Origin: Myxococcaceae bacterium | GTDB lineage: Bacteria > Myxococcota > Myxococcia > Myxococcales > Myxococcaceae | Assembly: GCA_016926755.1 (NCBI GenBank) | Contig: JAFGNZ010000006.1 | Location: 1-64,000 of the forward strand | Length of the DNA: 64,000 bases | Direction of reading: 5' to 3' | Shown: positions 26,401 to 34,572 of the stretch, piece by piece | Layout of the letters: every line of letters starts with the position of its first letter | Position numbering within the stretch: the stretch's first letter is position 1 | Notes under the pieces: generated by a model | Told to the model about the DNA's origin: nothing | The model's database searches: none | Seen by the model: the letters and a program-made list of their open reading frames with translations, nothing else | Position numbers and translations under genes: made by a program

Positions 26401-29400
26401 CGGCTGGCGCTCCGCGCCTCCTGGTTCGGCGGCGCGCACGATGAGACCTGCACGCTGCCGCTCCGCTTCGAGGAGGCGGCGCCGGCCAGTGCCGAGATCA
26501 CGGGCTACGGTGGCGAGCCGCTCGATCTCAGCGACGAGAAGACCTTCCGGGTGTCCTCCGCTTCGGTACGTGACTGCTTCAAGCGGCTGCGCGATCGGCT
26601 CCACCAGGGCAAGGCCGTGCGCGCCGTCATCTTCGGGCGGCGCCGGCGGGGCAAGAGCTCCATCTGCTCGTCCATCGAGCGGGATCCTGAGGTGCAGCGG
26701 CAGTTCTCCATCCGCCATCACGTGTGGAACGGGCCGCGGATGACCACGGTCGCCACGGCCTTCTCGACGATCTCGGAGCTGCTCGTGGGCGCGCTGGCCC
26801 GCAACGGCGTGAATGTGGCCAGACTCGACGTCTCGGATCTCTCCCGGGCGGAGGAGCTGTCCCAGCGCTTCCTCCACTGGTTCGACACGCTGGCGGACGC
26901 GCTCCCGCAGAGGCAGCGCGTCCTGATCCTCCTGGACGAGTTCCAGAAGTGGCTCGCGGGGCTGGGCTCGAAGCAGGAGCGGCTGGCGCTGCTGTCAGCG
27001 CTGCGGCACTTCAACGATCGCGGCGGGAAGCTCGAGGTGTCCTTCGTCCTGAGCGGGCTCCAGAACCTGAAGGGGCTCGTCCAGGAGTCCACGGATCTGG
27101 CCAACGCCGTGGAGTTCTTCGAGGTGCGAGAGCTGACGCAGGAGGAGACCGATCGCTACCTGCGCGAGCGCGTCCCCCTGGAGCTGGATGGGCGCACGCG
27201 CCGGCGGCTCTACAGCCTGAGCGGCGGCAACCCCTATGTGTTGAACCGCCTGAGCGGCGGGCTCCTGGAGCTGCTGCAGCACCAGCGGCGCAGCTGGTGC
27301 ACGGCCGCGGATGTGGACGCGCTGCTCCTGGACGACGAGGCCCAGACGGGGCGCCTGGCGGAGTTCGTCCGGTACATGCTCCACGAGGATGAGGATGATG
27401 GGGCCGCGACGCTGCGCCAGCTCACCGTGCTGCGAGCCGTGGCCTCGCTGCTGCACGAGCGCGGCGACTTCGACGGGTACGTCCGCCTCACGGACGTGGA
27501 GGACTGGCTCCTGCGCCATGGCGTGGAGGCCGAGCCAGGAGAGCCCCGGCGCCAGCTCGACGAGCTGACGCATACAGGGCTCCTCCAGGCGCGCGAAGGG
27601 GAGCGCTACTCCCTACGGGGGGAGTGGCTCTGCCGGCAGCTCGCCGCGCTGGACGTCAGCAAGGTGAAGCTCCAGCCTGTCACCGCGCGCGCGGATCCTG
27701 ACCTGGTGCTCGGGCGCTACCGGAAGAAGCGCCAGCTCGGCCAGGGGGGAGAAGCCGGGATCTGGCTCGCGGAGAACGTGCAGGAGGGCGGTCACGACGT
27801 GGTGCTCCGGATCTACCCCCAGGGCACCGTCGGGCTCCACCAGCGCATCGAGCGCGAGCGGAGCATCCTGTCCAGGATCCGCCACCCGAACGTCATCGGG
27901 TTCCTCGGGGCCAGCATCGACGAGCGCCATGGAGGGGTGGTGGTCCTCAGCTACGTCCACGGCCACACGCTGGAGCATGTCCTCGAGTCAAAGCCCGCCT
28001 CGGCCAGGCCCCTGCTCCCAGGCGGAGAGCGCGCCGTGCAGGTCCAGCTCCTGAAGAAGATCGCGGGCGCCGTCGACGCGTGTCACGCCGCGGGCGTCGT
28101 CCACAAGGATCTGTCGCCAGGCAACATCATGGTGGCTCAAGAGCTGGGGGTCTGGGAGCCCACCCTCATCGACTTCGGGCTCTCCGGGCTCGACGTACAG
28201 CCGGCCCAGGACGAGACGACCATCCTTGGCACGCCCGGCTATGTCGCTCCGGAGAAGCTCCGGGGTGGGCGGCGCACACCGGCCGCCGACATCTACTCGC
28301 TCGGCGGGCTGTTCCTCCGGCTGCTGACAGGACATGACCCACGTGAGGGCGTGGGGAAGGCAGCGCGAGTGGGCCAGCTCTGCGAGGAGGCGAAGGTGCC
28401 CACGCGCCTGGCGAGCCTCGTCCAACAGATGCTCGCGGAGGATCCGGCGCTTCGTCCCTCCGCCTCGGAGGTAGGCGAGTGCCTGGAGACGGTGTTCGAG
28501 CCGCTCTCCTGGCGAGAGCTTCAGGAGCACGCGGCGGAGGCCTTCATGATGGACCGGGAGGATGATGCCGCCCACCTCTTCGGGCAGGCGCTCTCGGCCG
28601 TGCCAGGCGGGGAGCGCCATGGCGAGCCCTACGCGCGCCTGCTGGGGGAGGCCGCGGACGCGCTGGAGCGCTCGAGCCAGCCGGTGGCGTGGGCCCCGCA
28701 GTGGCTGGACAAGTGGGTCCTCCTGGCCCGGGCGGCGCCCGAGCCGCTCGGGAGCTGGCAGAAGCTCCCGCTGGTGCTGGCCCGCTACCGGGTGAGCTTC
28801 CCGCAGGAGGGAGCGAGGCTGATCCATCAGCTGGCCACCGCGCTGGCTCAGCCACCGATCGCTCCCGCGCTGGTGCCGCTGCTCGGCGCGATCGCCCGAC
28901 AGGATCTGTTCCGCGAGCCAGAGTCCGCGACCGCCACCTTCGAGGCGCTGGCCCGCTACTACGCCGAGCAGCTCCTGGACGTAGGGCTGCTCGAGGACTT
29001 CGGCGTGGCGTGCGCCAGACACGCGCGGGTACGCCTCCAGCAGCCGCTGACCGCGCAGCTCTGGCTCCAGCGTGTCCGAAGCCTGGGGCAGCCGGTGCGC
29101 GGGGACTACGAGCAGGAGCTGCAAGCGCTCATGGAGTCGCGCCGGAAGACGGGCAGGCTCCAGGCCCTGCCTGAGGCCAGGCACCAGGAGCCCGTCAAGG
29201 TAGGGGCGGATGAGCGCGCGCACCTCGTCATGGCGAAGCTGGAGGAGTTCGACCGGCGCGTCCGGAGGCTGTTCCCGTTCATCTACCGCCTGGAGCGCGT
29301 CTCCAAGGATCGCCACCTCAAGGCGTCACGTCCCACGCTGCTGCGGCAGGACAACATCGCCCGGCACCTGCCGCAAGGCAGCGAGGATCCTGGGAACATC

Positions 29401-29550
29401 ATCCCCTTCGCGCTCGATGGCTCGTTCACGCCCGAGGGCATCCCTCTCCGGATGAACGTCGTCCTGCCCATGGGCACGACCCCCTCGCAGCTGGACGCCG
29501 CGCTCAATGTCCTCAAGGAGGCGGCCGACCTCTTCGACTTCCATGGCTGA
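23488..29550 (+). CDS. Giant helical / Ig-like / STAND-ATPase / protein-kinase fusion
   Basis: 2020 residues. Residues 1 to about 640 are helical, with low-complexity Ser/Pro/Thr (about 350-375). Residues about 890-1010 are beta-rich, NG-CARF/Ig-like (VEVPILVRNGGDC). The NTPase has Walker A FGRRRRGKSS near residue 1050 and Walker B VLILLDEFQKW near 1148, followed by a winged-helix-like region, as in Orc/STAND ATPases. A Hanks-type kinase begins near 1409 with YRKKRQLGQGGEAG. Its beta-3 site reads VVLRIY, with Arg at the usual Lys. VVHKDLSPGN is the catalytic loop (near 1537), LIDFGLSG the metal site (near 1561) and GYVAPEKL the APE motif. About 350 C-terminal helical residues end with FDRRVRRLFPFIYRLERVSK and NIIPFALDG. 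RBS GGGGAGTGAAGC precedes ATG 23488. Function unknown; it has the architecture of a signal-sensing NTPase-kinase. Confidence 0.75.
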   Translation: MAGSALPESSAGAAPISLEEVLTQELIDEVLDALPRWQTETGILLQREFETLLENVALGQSLTTGGARRAKDLPAADLKKLVRPVLERRDTTAALLVCRVWADMQEALTTQGGRFLRNIEKAVWDSTNGTKPSFVQWNREELEHTARALASALPAVREDRARLFLFVLATEVPAAPSRISTPPAYVLEAVTLPRLRALHEVLRQVSAQVGIGPLQQAAKEGELYGKLTRHFDLVVIQRFLPDVEQLANHVGESLGKSPADQANGVRTLQRIALQASQAPTLNPRARSAFQRAYKALKAGDWAQLKRSGEILGKLREEAPHPLLELTDVLLAFLSGDLERVLHALSASPPAATTTSVPSTSSVPSAPPPAPVPVARAPAEAHRERLAEYRASFQALCAQLRAAITAGPARELLQGPSSRLSEALLAMGSAPAESFGSAAELSARLPSIGARIAEHIQHLCEVAATLEREAEQLASTVSGRLGETAPVDCTLGGLPRLAQALEAEVGRYEQSSAELLERLEALPLDVPVEVLPQPDMAAGMRAGIERLQRFEVSVQEALQARAAASQAQQSEAPKEEPSPPPLLEQGTGELSFRTAGPLPALLSSGLLGRLREEARREPASEPLTFLPVDARARELVLIEPPATASPAAAANAAARNLLTLWAAVAKADGPMRPLAQCLEFLGEAAKVREAVRGDTAALSFDRAVVAMALHCAATERLEARGRRRLTGLLASSGAQGLERGLVECAEAASRSPALARVCAELVAHGLHAPLVEALSALSSSSPATARQLLEGVATAAALAGREKSATCRVAFLQALGAEPQDSQLIEDFLEDAERQSRRSSRPNLPRLKSSQPLVTDFVAAMGSRFWERGRGSASAPKPGISVPKAAERGLFLTPGARHVEVPILVRNGGDCAAGGISILVSRPAKGDSPITSPPVELHVPWLSDQNLEDASSVIVGCQLELDPGRTAQFQELRLALRASWFGGAHDETCTLPLRFEEAAPASAEITGYGGEPLDLSDEKTFRVSSASVRDCFKRLRDRLHQGKAVRAVIFGRRRRGKSSICSSIERDPEVQRQFSIRHHVWNGPRMTTVATAFSTISELLVGALARNGVNVARLDVSDLSRAEELSQRFLHWFDTLADALPQRQRVLILLDEFQKWLAGLGSKQERLALLSALRHFNDRGGKLEVSFVLSGLQNLKGLVQESTDLANAVEFFEVRELTQEETDRYLRERVPLELDGRTRRRLYSLSGGNPYVLNRLSGGLLELLQHQRRSWCTAADVDALLLDDEAQTGRLAEFVRYMLHEDEDDGAATLRQLTVLRAVASLLHERGDFDGYVRLTDVEDWLLRHGVEAEPGEPRRQLDELTHTGLLQAREGERYSLRGEWLCRQLAALDVSKVKLQPVTARADPDLVLGRYRKKRQLGQGGEAGIWLAENVQEGGHDVVLRIYPQGTVGLHQRIERERSILSRIRHPNVIGFLGASIDERHGGVVVLSYVHGHTLEHVLESKPASARPLLPGGERAVQVQLLKKIAGAVDACHAAGVVHKDLSPGNIMVAQELGVWEPTLIDFGLSGLDVQPAQDETTILGTPGYVAPEKLRGGRRTPAADIYSLGGLFLRLLTGHDPREGVGKAARVGQLCEEAKVPTRLASLVQQMLAEDPALRPSASEVGECLETVFEPLSWRELQEHAAEAFMMDREDDAAHLFGQALSAVPGGERHGEPYARLLGEAADALERSSQPVAWAPQWLDKWVLLARAAPEPLGSWQKLPLVLARYRVSFPQEGARLIHQLATALAQPPIAPALVPLLGAIARQDLFREPESATATFEALARYYAEQLLDVGLLEDFGVACARHARVRLQQPLTAQLWLQRVRSLGQPVRGDYEQELQALMESRRKTGRLQALPEARHQEPVKVGADERAHLVMAKLEEFDRRVRRLFPFIYRLERVSKDRHLKASRPTLLRQDNIARHLPQGSEDPGNIIPFALDGSFTPEGIPLRMNVVLPMGTTPSQLDAALNVLKEAADLFDFHG

Positions 29551-29655
29551 GGGAGCGCTCGGGCGAGGCCGTCCTTCAGCGGCTCGAGGGCAACCGGAGC
29601 TCACCGGACTCTCGCCCCTCCCACCCGCCCGCGGTCTGGGAGAGGATGAGGGCGT

Positions 29656-30534
29656 ATGGCACCCGCTCGCCGCTCCGTGAGAAACCCCTTGTCCCCTCCC
29701 CGTGGGCAACGCCCCAAGATCGTCATCATTGGCGGGGGCCGCCTGGGAGGAGCCCTGGCGCTGTCCCTCTCGGCCCAGCGCTGGCCCGTCAGTGTCCTCA
29801 GCCGCACCGAGGAAGGCCGACGCCGCGTGCGCTCGCTCGGCCTGAAGCCCGCCACCCCCAAGGAGCTGGCCGAGGCGCGTGTGGCGCTGCTCTGTGTCCC
29901 CGAGAAGGCCGTGCCCGAAGTGGCGCGGGAGCTGGCGAGGACGCTCGGCCGAGGCGCGGCGCTGGTGCACTGCGCGGGAGCCCTGTCGCTGAAGGCGCTG
30001 GGCGCCCCCCGTGGCCGTCCGCTCGGCTCCTTCCACCCGCTCTGCGCGGTCTCGGATCCGAGAGACTCGCTGGCCGGGAACGCGGTGGCCATCAGCACGC
30101 GCTCGCGCCCCTTGAAGGCCGTGCTGCGGCGGATGGCCCGGGAGCTGGAGCTCCAGGTCCTGGAGGTGCCCGAGGCGCGCCGTGCCGCCTACCACGCGGG
30201 AGCCGTCTTGAGCGCGGGCTGCGCGGTGGCGCTCATGTCGGTGGCCGTGGAGGCCCTGGGCCACGCCGGGATCGCGGAGGACGAGGCGCTCGCGGCCCTG
30301 CTCCCGCTGATGCGCTCGTCGGTGCGCGGCATGGCTTCACGGGGGCTGGCGAACGGGCTCACCGGCCCCGTCGTCCGAGGGGACACGGCGGTGGTGGCGG
30401 CGCACCTGGCGGCCCTCCCTCCCGAGGTCGCCGAGATCTACCGCCTCCTCTCCCGGCGCGCGCTGCGGCTGGTGGCGCCCCGGCTCCCGCCCGAAGTGCT
30501 GGCCGACCTGACAAAGCTCCTCTCCGAGCGGTGA
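29656..30534 (+). CDS. Rossmann-like / DUF2520 domain protein
   Basis: 292 residues. Dinucleotide-binding loop IVIIGGGRLGGALALSL at about 22-38, then VLLCVPEKAVPEVARELA, the pattern of the DUF2520 family, which is related to pyrroline-5-carboxylate and ketopantoate reductases. GSFHPLCAVSDPRDSLAGN (about 128-146) and AAYHAGAVLSAGCAVALM (about 178-195) are family hallmark blocks. The substrate is not known. It is separated by 105 nt from the giant kinase and 39 nt from the next ATPase. Confidence 0.78.
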   Translation: MAPARRSVRNPLSPPRGQRPKIVIIGGGRLGGALALSLSAQRWPVSVLSRTEEGRRRVRSLGLKPATPKELAEARVALLCVPEKAVPEVARELARTLGRGAALVHCAGALSLKALGAPRGRPLGSFHPLCAVSDPRDSLAGNAVAISTRSRPLKAVLRRMARELELQVLEVPEARRAAYHAGAVLSAGCAVALMSVAVEALGHAGIAEDEALAALLPLMRSSVRGMASRGLANGLTGPVVRGDTAVVAAHLAALPPEVAEIYRLLSRRALRLVAPRLPPEVLADLTKLLSER

Positions 30535-30573
30535 ACCCCGCCGCCATCCCGGCTAGGGTCCGGCTCACCTCGC

Positions 30574-31866
30574 ATGAAGCTCACGAAGCTCAAGATCCAC
30601 AGGTACCGAGGCATCGCGCCCGGAACGGTGCTCGTGTTCGGCCCGACGCTCAACCTGGCCATGGGCCGCAACGGCACCGGCAGGACGACGCTGCTGGAGC
30701 TGATCTCGATCATCCTCGGCTCTGACTTCTCCGGGCTGATCCAGGAGGAGTTCTCCCTGGAGTACGCGCTCGCCTTCCCGGGGATGGAGATTCACGTCTC
30801 CGCTCGGAACGTGGGGCGCGCGGCGGCGGCGGAGCTGGAGGGCGCCTCGCGCGGCGGAGGGGCGCTGCTGCCCCTGCGCACTCCGGAGGCGGCCACGCCC
30901 CTCGAGCCGACCCTCGAGGCGACCTTGCAGCTCGACGCGCCCTCCTCCCAGATCGTGATGCGCGCGGACGCCTCGGGCCTCTTCTGCGAGGTGGATGGCC
31001 AGTCCGCCTACTCGCGGTCCATGCACTGGTCGGTGCTGGATCGCACCGTGTGGACGCTGATCTTCATGGTGGCCCAGTACCTGGCCCCCGAGGTGAAGGA
31101 GCGGCTCAAGGAGCTGCTGCGCCGCACCTTCCTGCTGGCGCCCTCGCGGTTCGACGAGGCGCTCGGGATGTTCGAGCAGATCGGCAACATCAAGTACGCC
31201 ATGGAGATGCAAGGGGACGAGGTGTTCCCGCTCGGGCTGATGGCGCTGCCCACGTGGATGCCGGCGTGGCTCCGCGCGCGGGTGGAGCACAGCCCTCCGC
31301 CGGATGTCCTCGAGTTCTCCCATGACGAGCTCGAGCGAAGCTTCCTGGCGAAGTTCGTCACGCTCGCCGGCTTCGCCGCGGGCAGGCTCCGCGTGGAGGT
31401 GCTGGAGAAGCGGACGTACGAGGACGGCGGGAGGCTGGGGTTTGGTCGGTTCAGCTTCCACTTCACCCGGAAGGACGGCACGGAGCTGACCCAGGCGCAG
31501 CTCGGACACGGGCAGAAGCGCTTGCTGTCCTTCCTGTATTACCTGGACGTCAACGAGGACTTCGCCATCGCCGACGAGCTGGCCAGTGGCCTGCACCCCC
31601 GCTGGGTGGAGGCGTGCCTCCGGGAGCTCGGTACGCGCCAGTGCTTCCTCACCACCCAGAGCCCCCTCCTCCTGGAGCAGATCTCCTTCGGCTCCGCCGA
31701 GGACCTCCGCGCCTCGCTCATCCTCTGCGGAGTCGTGCTGCGTGACGGCCGGGAGTGGCTCCACTGGTCCAACCCCCTGGAAGAGACGGCCGCCCAGCTC
31801 TTCGAGGCGCACCGGACAGGCCCGCGCTCGCTGGGAGAACTGCTCCAGACCCAGGGGCTGTGGTGA
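30574..31866 (+). CDS. AAA/SMC-like ATPase with substituted Walker A lysine
   Basis: 430 residues, organised like RecF/OLD-type ATPases (AAA_21). An N-terminal strand MKLTKLKIHRYRGI is followed by GRNGTGRTTLLELI, where Arg37 replaces the Walker A Lys. The signature-like region LTQAQLGHGQKRLLSFLYYL (about 308-327) precedes Walker B FAIADELASGLHP (Asp334, Glu335). The H-loop TTQSPLLLEQ has Gln362 where His usually stands. Both substitutions together suggest that ATP hydrolysis is slow or absent, or that nucleotide is only bound. It is 39 nt after the DUF2520 gene and 56 nt before the eCIS effector, so a shared transcript is possible. Confidence 0.8.
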   Translation: MKLTKLKIHRYRGIAPGTVLVFGPTLNLAMGRNGTGRTTLLELISIILGSDFSGLIQEEFSLEYALAFPGMEIHVSARNVGRAAAAELEGASRGGGALLPLRTPEAATPLEPTLEATLQLDAPSSQIVMRADASGLFCEVDGQSAYSRSMHWSVLDRTVWTLIFMVAQYLAPEVKERLKELLRRTFLLAPSRFDEALGMFEQIGNIKYAMEMQGDEVFPLGLMALPTWMPAWLRARVEHSPPPDVLEFSHDELERSFLAKFVTLAGFAAGRLRVEVLEKRTYEDGGRLGFGRFSFHFTRKDGTELTQAQLGHGQKRLLSFLYYLDVNEDFAIADELASGLHPRWVEACLRELGTRQCFLTTQSPLLLEQISFGSAEDLRASLILCGVVLRDGREWLHWSNPLEETAAQLFEAHRTGPRSLGELLQTQGLW

Positions 31867-31922
31867 GGTTGGGTCCCTCTGCGGGCCTCCGTGGAACTCG
31901 GCTATGCTGGGCCGCACTTCCC

Positions 31923-33632
31923 GTGCGAACCCTCAAACCCAAGGCCCCAGAGTCTCCGCCCTCCCGGATCCAGAGCCCGGACGAGGACCGGCGCATGCTC
32001 GCGAGCCCGCGGGCGCTGAGCCAGGACGCGGTGCTCCCAGCGGGCAGTGGGCAGCCCCTCGAGACCGCGACCCAGGCCTTCTTCGAGCGGCGCTTCAGCC
32101 ATGACTTCAGCAAGGTCCGGGTGCACACGGACGAGAGAGCGCACACCTCGGCACTGCTCGTGGATGCCGTCGCCTACACCGTGGGCCGCGACATCCTGTT
32201 TCGTCGAGGCACGTACCAGCCGGGCACCTCGCAGGGGAAGCAGCTCCTGGCCCACGAGCTGGCCCACGTCACCCAGCACTCCGCCACCGGACCAGGCTCC
32301 GGCACGCCCACCCTTGTCCCCGAGCACGCCGCCTCCGAGCGTGAGGCCGACACGATGGCCTCGCAGGCCCTCGCTGGAAGAGCGCACGCCCTGCCTTCAG
32401 GCGCTCCCGCTCGGGGAGGCGGAGGGCTCACCCTCTCCCGGAAGCCCAAGGGAGGCTGGCCGATCCTCCACCAGCACGTGCTCCAGAAGATGATCCAGAT
32501 CGTGAAGGCTCACCCCGTGGACGCCTCTGAGCGGCTCGAAGCGCTCACCGCCCTCTTCGGGACCGTTCCTCCCGAGCAGGCGCAGCTCCTCTACGACCGG
32601 CTGGAGCCGGGTGCGGCCACCGACGACTTCGCCCAGTACTTCAAGGACAAGTTCCCGCAGAGCCGCGCGGACGGGCTGGCATTCCTCCGGCAGCAGATCC
32701 TCAAGGCCCCCGCGCAGGCCGAGGCGAAGGAGCCCGCGCAGGTCATCAGCGGACAGGAGATTGGAAAGAACGCCGCACAGGCCGCGCAGAAGCTCCCCAT
32801 CAAGCCAGAGACGGGAGCGCCCCTCATCCCCTTCGGCCAGTCCTCGGTGGGTGAAGGCTACATGCTCAACCCCAAGTACTGGACCGTTGAGTACATCCTG
32901 CAGAAGGGCAGCGCCCAGAAGAGCTTCACCGCCTCCAAGGAGAACCCTTCCGCGTTGACCCAGATGTTCACCTTCCTCGAGGGCCACCCGGAGTGGCACA
33001 ACTCGACGTTCGAGGTCCGGATCAAGATCGGCCAGTACGGCGCCTCGGCGGCCATCAACGACGTCTGGAAGTCCGAGTCCGCGGACAAGTACGCGTTGGA
33101 TTGCCTCTCCGCCGCGCTCCTGACCCAGCTCCGCGGCATCTACCTGTCCTATCCCGCCGCTTCGAGGGATGCCGACTTCGAGCGCGACTACGGCTCGTTC
33201 TCCATGTCCCGCCTCCCGGGGGACCAGCTCCCGCAGACGAGCATGAGCAAGGACATGGAAGTCACCATGCTCCCGGCCCGCATCCCCTTGTCGGACCCGG
33301 CGAAGTACAAGGACCTGCTCAAGCCAGGCGATGAGATCCCCCTCCTGAACCTCTTCATGCCCTCCTCGAGCGCCTGGCGGACCGAGAACGTCATCTACCT
33401 GGGAGAGGGGAAGTTCTTCGGCCACCCCATCGGGAGCGTGACCCCTGAGGAGTACGCCAAGAAGATCAAGTCCTACGTCCGCCGGAGTTATGTGGATCCC
33501 GAGATCGGCAAGGCGCCTCCCGAGGAGGACGCGGCGCTGGAGGCCTTCATCCTGCAGCACTCCTTCATCCAGTCCTACTCGCGTCCGCGGACGATGAGCA
33601 TCCCCAAGGCCCCCCCTCCCTCTTCCAAGTGA
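31923..33632 (+). CDS. DUF4157 protein with C-terminal transglutaminase (Tgl-like) domain, eCIS cargo candidate
   Basis: 569 residues. DUF4157 (about residues 45-135) has RFSHDFSKVRVHTDERAH and the HELAH zinc-protease-like signature (His111). The linker is Gly/Arg-rich. The C-terminal domain (about 300-569) matches protein-glutamine gamma-glutamyltransferase Tgl of Bacillus: Asp393-Cys394 in YALDCLSAALL, Glu488 in AWRTENVIYLGEG and His501 in KFFGHPIG. The Glu-to-His spacing of 13 equals that in Tgl (E187/H200). The likely activity is isopeptide crosslinking of glutamine to lysine in target proteins. DUF4157 is a known marker of eCIS-loaded effectors. Start: GTG 31923 gives MRTLKPKAPE-like; ATG 31995 is an alternative. 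Confidence 0.75.
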   Translation: MRTLKPKAPESPPSRIQSPDEDRRMLASPRALSQDAVLPAGSGQPLETATQAFFERRFSHDFSKVRVHTDERAHTSALLVDAVAYTVGRDILFRRGTYQPGTSQGKQLLAHELAHVTQHSATGPGSGTPTLVPEHAASEREADTMASQALAGRAHALPSGAPARGGGGLTLSRKPKGGWPILHQHVLQKMIQIVKAHPVDASERLEALTALFGTVPPEQAQLLYDRLEPGAATDDFAQYFKDKFPQSRADGLAFLRQQILKAPAQAEAKEPAQVISGQEIGKNAAQAAQKLPIKPETGAPLIPFGQSSVGEGYMLNPKYWTVEYILQKGSAQKSFTASKENPSALTQMFTFLEGHPEWHNSTFEVRIKIGQYGASAAINDVWKSESADKYALDCLSAALLTQLRGIYLSYPAASRDADFERDYGSFSMSRLPGDQLPQTSMSKDMEVTMLPARIPLSDPAKYKDLLKPGDEIPLLNLFMPSSSAWRTENVIYLGEGKFFGHPIGSVTPEEYAKKIKSYVRRSYVDPEIGKAPPEEDAALEAFILQHSFIQSYSRPRTMSIPKAPPPSSK

Positions 33633-33651
33633 GGCCGCGGAGCAACCGATC

Positions 33652-34125
33652 ATGGCCCTCAACCCCAGCGCCCTGAAGACGAGCCTCGAGACCGACTGGC
33701 TGGTGCCGGAAGGCGGCACCTTCCCCTCCAGCCCCGAGGAGTCCGCGGCCCGCTTCGCGTCCGCGGTGGCCTCCTGGTTCTCCTCCGCGCAGGCCAACCT
33801 CATCCCGTGCACCACCGCACAGGTGCGCGAGCCGCAACTCGCCGACGCGCTCGGCCCGGCCTTCAAGGCGGGCACCGCGGAGAAGGCGGGTGACGAGGTC
33901 GCCAAAGCGCTGGAGTCCTACATCAAGGATCAGGTCTTTGGCGCGGGCGTCGCCAATGCTCCGCTCGGCACGGCTGCCGCCGCCCAGGCGCTCAGCGGCA
34001 TCTTCAGCAACCTGGAGCTTGCGAACGACGCCCGTGCCCTGCAGATCGCCCAGGCCTGCCAGACGATGGCGCTCACCACCGTCGTGAAGTTCCCGTCCCC
34101 CACGCCTCCAGCAAACGTGATGTGA
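33652..34125 (+). CDS. Unknown 157-residue protein between cargo and sheath genes
   Basis: An all-helical, alanine-rich protein (MALNPSALKTSLETDW...). It contains AARFASAVASWFSSAQANLI (about 33-52) and ANAPLGTAAAAQALSGIF (about 103-120), and ends in a Pro-rich tail. No signal peptide or motif was recognised. It sits 19 nt downstream of the transglutaminase gene and 231 nt upstream of the next. Its position suggests a cargo chaperone or an accessory tail protein. Confidence 0.6.
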   Translation: MALNPSALKTSLETDWLVPEGGTFPSSPEESAARFASAVASWFSSAQANLIPCTTAQVREPQLADALGPAFKAGTAEKAGDEVAKALESYIKDQVFGAGVANAPLGTAAAAQALSGIFSNLELANDARALQIAQACQTMALTTVVKFPSPTPPANVM

Positions 34126-34356
34126 GTCTGCGTGTGCGAGCCAGATCCGCCTTGCGTTCCTGAAACCGACGGTGTTTCCTGCCGGACAACGACTGGCAGT
34201 GAACCCGCTGTATTGTCGGATTGAGCGCAGTCGGCCGAGGTTGGGGGGGCCAAACGATTCGTCAGCTTGCGCTGTGCCGCCTGGCCACTCCCTCCGAGCC
34301 CCCATGCTCGGTGGCCCGGCACAACGGAGCCGCGCAGTCTTGGAGAGGAACCTCTG
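34126..34356 (+). promoter_or_regulatory. 231-nt leader before the eCIS structural genes
   Basis: No ORF is supported here. The spacing before the structural operon makes it the likely promoter region. Around 34195-34208, TGGCAGTGAACCCGC has GG and GC ten bases apart as in a sigma-54 -24/-12 box, but the -12 half is CCGC rather than TTGC. TGCCGG (34180-34185) and CTGGCA (34193-34198) form a 6-bp inverted repeat with one wobble pair next to it. Both are tentative. Confidence 0.35.
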
Positions 34357-34560
34357 ATGCCCGTTCGTCTCACCAACCATTCCCGCAGTCTGCTCACCGT
34401 CACGCTCAACAGCGGTGAGAGCGTCCACCTCGCGCCCGACGAGAGCTCCCAGCCTCTCGCGGAGTTGGAGGTCGACAACAACCCCTGGGTGAAGAAGCTG
34501 CTGGACCGCCATTGGCTCGCCGTGACGCGTGACCAGGGCGAGGACTCGACCAGGACCTAA
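34357..34560 (+). CDS. Small protein at the head of the eCIS structural operon
   Basis: 67 residues, MPVRLTNHSRSLLTVTLNSG followed by ESVHLAPDESSQPL and KKLLDRHWLAV. It looks like a short beta-sandwich followed by a helix. The ATG has GGAGAGGAA upstream. Similar short ORFs precede sheath genes in several eCIS loci, but I did not identify a family. Confidence 0.6.
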   Translation: MPVRLTNHSRSLLTVTLNSGESVHLAPDESSQPLAELEVDNNPWVKKLLDRHWLAVTRDQGEDSTRT

Positions 34561-34572
34561 AGGAGCGAACCG

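Noticed and set aside
30565-31917. Minus-strand frame across the AAA ATPase gene
   Set aside because: It only mirrors the real gene; Arg/Gln/His-rich without any motif.
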